The notes under the pieces: model-generated
The model's input: only the letters and a program-made list of their open reading frames with translations
Told to the model about the DNA's origin: nothing
Databases searched by the model: none
Translations under genes and position numbers: made by a program
From: Gammaproteobacteria bacterium
GTDB lineage: Bacteria; Pseudomonadota; Gammaproteobacteria; UBA9214
Assembly: GCA_030599705.1 (NCBI GenBank)
Contig: JAUVNM010000057.1
Location: forward strand, 1 to 8,438
DNA: 8,438 nt
Direction of reading: 5' to 3'
Part shown: piece after piece, positions 5,774-8,438 of the stretch
Layout of the letters: every line of letters starts with the position of its first letter
How positions within the stretch are numbered: the first letter of the stretch is position 1

Positions 5774-6246
5774 GTATCCGGTCTGACTGGCTCCAGCTGC
5801 TCCGGCCGCAGCTTCGCTGTAAAGAAATCATCTGCCCGGTCAACGGCGACTGCCTTGCCCGTAATATCAACCAGTGGCAGCTCATAGTCATTCCAGCCAC
5901 GCAGCCCGGTCTTCATGGAAACCACCTGCCGGTAGCCCATGAGCTGCATGGTAAAGGCGGCCAGTACACTGCGATTGCCGGAGCGGCAGACAATGATAAT
6001 CTCGCGTTCCCGCGCCGCGGCGAGTTGCGGCACGGTATCTTCATAGCCGTAGTCACACGCCGATTCCAGCAGGCCACGCGGGATATTCAATGATCCCTCG
6101 ATGCGCATGGCATCAAATTCAACCGGTTCACGAACATCGAGGATCAATGGCGAGGCAGCGTTGCCCAGCTTTTCCTCGATATCCCAGGGGAACTCCTCGC
6201 TGATCTCCGGCAGGCATTCGGACACAAGGTCGGTGAAGCGTTTCAC
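5764..6246 (-). CDS. Single-domain rhodanese-like sulfurtransferase
   Basis: This 160-residue protein has one rhodanese domain. LDVREPVEFDAMRIEGSLNI (36-55) contains the first conserved block, and IIIVCRSGNRS (83-93) is the active-site loop with the persulfide-carrying C87. GYRQVVSMKTGLRGW (positions 104-118) is the typical C-terminal block. About 25 residues precede the domain and about 40 charged residues follow it. It likely relays sulfane sulfur in the cytoplasm, acceptor unknown. The start is GTG, three bases after the response-regulator stop and in the same frame, so translation is probably coupled. No strong Shine-Dalgarno is visible (GAGG is 11 bases away). C11 and C64 are further cysteines. 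It is the last gene of the minus-strand regulatory operon and converges on the S24-like gene. Confidence 0.9.
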   Translation of the reverse strand: MKRFTDLVSECLPEISEEFPWDIEEKLGNAASPLILDVREPVEFDAMRIEGSLNIPRGLLESACDYGYEDTVPQLAAAREREIIIVCRSGNRSVLAAFTMQLMGYRQVVSMKTGLRGWNDYELPLVDITGKAVAVDRADDFFTAKLRPEQLEPVRPDTQT

Positions 6247-6249
6247 CGG

Positions 6250-6921
6250 TCAGCCGGCCTCGTCCTGGTTGCCACGGCTGGTGCGCAGCCCATGCTCGAC
6301 GGCCATGACGGCGGCCTCGACGCGTGAATGCACTCCCAGCTTGCGCAGGATCGACTTGACGTGCAGCTTGACGGTGCCGTCGGAGATGCCAAGGTTTCTT
6401 GCAATGACCTTGTTGCTCTGGCCTTCCGCCAGCAGGGCGAGAATTTCATTTTCCCTCGGCGTCAGTTTGGAAAACGGGTTTTCGTCCGCGGCCGTTATGC
6501 TGTCACCCTGTACGACCCTGGCAAGCACCGGGGCGAGGTCCGGCGCCACGACCGTTTTCCCCGCGACGATGTCCCGCAGTGCAAGTACCAGCTGGTCCGG
6601 CTCCATGTCCTTGAGCAGATAGCCCTGGGCCCCGCTGCGCAGTGATTCGACCAGGTCACGCTCGTCACTGCTGGTCGTCAGCATGGCAATGGGATTGGTA
6701 AACCCGTTCTTGCGCAATTGACGGAGTACCTCCATGCCGTCCATTTCGGGCATGCGCATATCGAGAAGAATCACGTCAGGATCAAGCTCGGTTGCCAGCC
6801 GCAGGCCTTCCTGTCCACTGCCAACTGCCGCAAGGATATTGATATTCCGGCGGCTGAGTAGTCCCTCCAGTCCTTCCCGGAACAGGGTATGGTCATCGAT
6901 CAACAGGATATTCAGGGCCAT
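6250..6921 (-). CDS. NarL/FixJ-family response regulator
   Basis: This 223-residue cytoplasmic transcription regulator has an N-terminal receiver domain (about 4-120). Its acidic pocket is D9/D10, the phospho-acceptor is D54 in LLDMRMPEMDG, the switch threonine is T82 or T83, and the conserved lysine is K104 in YLLKD. A linker leads to a GerE/LuxR helix-turn-helix (about 152-210) with LTPRENEILALLAEGQSNKV and GISDGTVKLHVKSILRKLGV. All phosphorylation residues are present. Its ATG shares one base with the kinase stop (TAATG), so it is the cognate partner of the upstream GAF kinase. NarL and NarP are the closest familiar models, but the regulated genes cannot be read from this window. Confidence 0.94.
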   Translation of the reverse strand: MALNILLIDDHTLFREGLEGLLSRRNINILAAVGSGQEGLRLATELDPDVILLDMRMPEMDGMEVLRQLRKNGFTNPIAMLTTSSDERDLVESLRSGAQGYLLKDMEPDQLVLALRDIVAGKTVVAPDLAPVLARVVQGDSITAADENPFSKLTPRENEILALLAEGQSNKVIARNLGISDGTVKLHVKSILRKLGVHSRVEAAVMAVEHGLRTSRGNQDEAG

Positions 6922-8147
6922 TAACCGGTACTCTCTGGTTCATCGAAAACAAGCACTACCCGGGTTCCTTCACCCGGTTCGCTTTCCACGCGCAGGGTGC
7001 CACCGATGCGTTCGGCGCGCTCACGCATAATCGTCAGGCCGACATGCTCGCCCGGCGAGCCGTACACCTGGGTACTGATGCCGACGCCATCATCCTCGAT
7101 CAGGATGTGGTAGCTGTCATTGTGTGCGTGGCGGAGCATGATCCGGACGGTCTTGGCCTGGCTGTGCTTGCGGATGTTCCACAGGGCTTCCTGGATAATC
7201 CTCAGGATCTGGATTTCCGTATCTTCGCCGAGCTTGCCCTCCGCCCACTCTTTCTGCAGGTAGGTCTTTATGCGGGTTTCGCTCCGGAACTGGCTGACAA
7301 TCTGCTCAATGGCCCCAACCAGGCCACGCATGGAGACCGGTGCGCGAAAGTTCGCGATCAGTTCCCGCAACTCGGTATTCGCCTCATCCAGACTGCTCTC
7401 GATGCGTTCCAGTTGCTGCCAGGTGGTCGATTCATCGCCCTGGTGCAGGGTTTCGTCCAGTACGCGCACCTGGTAACGGATACTGGCCAGACTCTGGGCG
7501 AGCGAATCATGCAACTCGTGCGCAATACGGGTGCGTTCCTCGTTTATCAGGTGCCGGCGCGATTCCTCGTCATTCCTGGAACGTTCAATGGCGATACTCA
7601 AATGGTGCCCGATGCTGGTCAGTAACGGTTTCAGTGCATCGACCTGCTCGATAATGCCGTGTTCCAGGAACAGGTTGATTACACCGATAATCTTGCCGCG
7701 GTAGCGCATGGGAATGGAGACCAGGCCGATATCGGCGCGCTCGAACAACGGGCGTCCGGCGATCTTTTCATGCCTGGCCAGGGTGGCATCAACCCAGATC
7801 TTTCCCTCGGTCATTGCCCGTTCATACAGGCTGCGGCGAATATCCGTGCGCTCCGGCTGGATCAGGGATTCATCGAGACCGCTGCTGGCGGCAAGCTCGA
7901 CCCGGTTGGGTGTGTAGGCCACCCAGATGGCCGCCGCCTGTGCCATTGTCACACGCTTGAGCGCGAACAGAAACCGCGTCAGCAGATCATCGACACCGTG
8001 CGCGGTATTGATGCTGGAGACAACCTCATAGAGGATCTGCAACGAGGTCGACTCCAGGTCGCTGGTATCGAGGCTTGCGCCGGTAATTTGTGTCAAATTG
8101 CGGGGATTCATAACGGGGGAACTGCCTGTGGTGCTCCGGGGCATCAC
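6921..8147 (-). CDS. Soluble GAF-domain sensor histidine kinase, NarX/DegS-like (HisKA_3)
   Basis: A GAF domain occupies about 35-190. The dimerisation/phosphotransfer segment ERTRIAHELHDSLAQ has the phospho-accepting H213, and the HATPase domain follows with the N-box QEALWNIRKH (N324), DDGVGI (352-357) and GEHVGLTIMRERAERIGG. The kinase core resembles NarX, but there is no transmembrane segment, periplasmic sensor or HAMP domain, so it must sense a cytoplasmic signal through the GAF domain. There is no cysteine in the protein, which makes a thiol-bound haem or Fe-S sensor unlikely. The start is uncertain. The listed start is GTG, an ATG follows immediately (8142-8144) with AAGG only two bases away, and another ATG is at 8109-8111. 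Residues before M13 show no conserved features. It lies 39 bases after the HesB-like gene. Confidence 0.92.
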   Translation of the reverse strand: MMPRSTTGSSPVMNPRNLTQITGASLDTSDLESTSLQILYEVVSSINTAHGVDDLLTRFLFALKRVTMAQAAAIWVAYTPNRVELAASSGLDESLIQPERTDIRRSLYERAMTEGKIWVDATLARHEKIAGRPLFERADIGLVSIPMRYRGKIIGVINLFLEHGIIEQVDALKPLLTSIGHHLSIAIERSRNDEESRRHLINEERTRIAHELHDSLAQSLASIRYQVRVLDETLHQGDESTTWQQLERIESSLDEANTELRELIANFRAPVSMRGLVGAIEQIVSQFRSETRIKTYLQKEWAEGKLGEDTEIQILRIIQEALWNIRKHSQAKTVRIMLRHAHNDSYHILIEDDGVGISTQVYGSPGEHVGLTIMRERAERIGGTLRVESEPGEGTRVVLVFDEPESTG

Positions 8148-8186
8148 CTTGCCAGGGCGCGGTTGACCCTGAGGAAAATCCCGGCG

Positions 8187-8438
8187 TCAGATTTCATCGG
8201 AGGGTTTGAAGCTGGGGTCATTGGGATTCAGGAAGATAAACTGGCGGGCACCGGGTTCCAGCTCCACGAAGTCCAGCGTCATGCCCTGGACAAGTTGCAT
8301 ACTGGATTCGGATACCACGATTTCGATATCTTCGGAATTGACGTGGACATCGCCATCCATCTGGTTGTCGTCGAAGCCCATACCGTAATGCAGTGTGCCG
8401 TCCGGGTTCCTGGTTGCGGCAATGCGCATGGCCATACC
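8187..8438 (-). CDS. HesB/IscA-fold protein lacking ligand cysteines (5' end outside the window)
   Basis: The visible 84 codons are the C-terminal part of a protein whose start lies beyond the right edge; the frame is open there. MRIAATRNPDGTLHYGMGFDD, IEIVVSESSMQLVQGMTLDF and the ending FIFLNPNDPSF follow the A-type Fe-S scaffold pattern (LRLGV...SGCSG...; VVVD..S...L.G..LDFV; F.F.NPN). In IscA or ErpA one cysteine sits in the SGCSG loop and two in a C-terminal CGCG. Here the loop region reads NPDGTLHYG and the protein ends in KPSDEI, so all three are missing and no cysteine occurs in the visible part. It therefore probably does not carry a cluster in the usual way. It leads the operon with the kinase, regulator and rhodanese. 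Confidence 0.7.
   Translation of the reverse strand, partial: GMAMRIAATRNPDGTLHYGMGFDDNQMDGDVHVNSEDIEIVVSESSMQLVQGMTLDFVELEPGARQFIFLNPNDPSFKPSDEI

Noticed and set aside
7044..7625. 193-codon plus-strand frame inside the kinase gene
   Set aside because: It is antisense to the conserved HisKA_3 and HATPase motifs and its translation resembles no family I know.

Overview
The window looks like a chromosomal segment of a gammaproteobacterium. The evidence is a spermidine synthase that closely resembles the enterobacterial SpeE as I recall it, a tRNA-Val(CAC) of gammaproteobacterial type with an encoded CCA end, a Vi-antigen-type (TviB) nucleotide-sugar dehydrogenase, and a NarX/NarL-like kinase-regulator pair. 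Genes are tightly packed, with stop/start overlaps inside operons. No insertion sequence, phage module, CRISPR array or toxin-antitoxin pair is visible. The lineage cannot be fixed further from sequence alone.

Layout. (1) Positions 1-263 hold a 12-bp inverted repeat and, on the minus strand, a tRNA-Val gene with its own sigma70-type promoter. (2) Positions 264-2726, minus strand, form a compact polyamine operon read in the order speD (AdoMet decarboxylase), speE (spermidine synthase), fold-III ornithine decarboxylase. Together they can convert ornithine and S-adenosylmethionine to spermidine. (3) Positions 2727-3002 form an AT-rich divergent promoter region. (4) Positions 3003-5329, plus strand, carry a TviB-like UDP-GlcNAc 6-dehydrogenase and a CapI/LspL-like UDP-uronate 4-epimerase, which supply activated uronic sugars for a surface polysaccharide. 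No glycosyltransferase or transporter is next to them. (5) Positions 5330-5461 hold two abutting AT-rich dyads followed by an extended -10 promoter. (6) Positions 5462-5773, plus strand, encode a stand-alone LexA-C-terminal-like (S24) domain without a DNA-binding domain and with both catalytic dyad positions substituted. (7) Positions 5764-8438, minus strand, form a probable operon: a cysteine-free HesB/IscA-fold protein (5' end outside the window), a soluble GAF sensor kinase, a NarL-type response regulator and a single-domain rhodanese. The S24-like gene and the rhodanese gene converge and overlap at their 3' ends.

The polyamine and nucleotide-sugar parts are well-understood biochemistry. 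The least explained part is the right half: a soluble two-component system between a sulfurtransferase and an A-type Fe-S scaffold homologue that has lost its ligand cysteines, facing a protease-fold protein with an altered active site and a promoter that looks operator-controlled.
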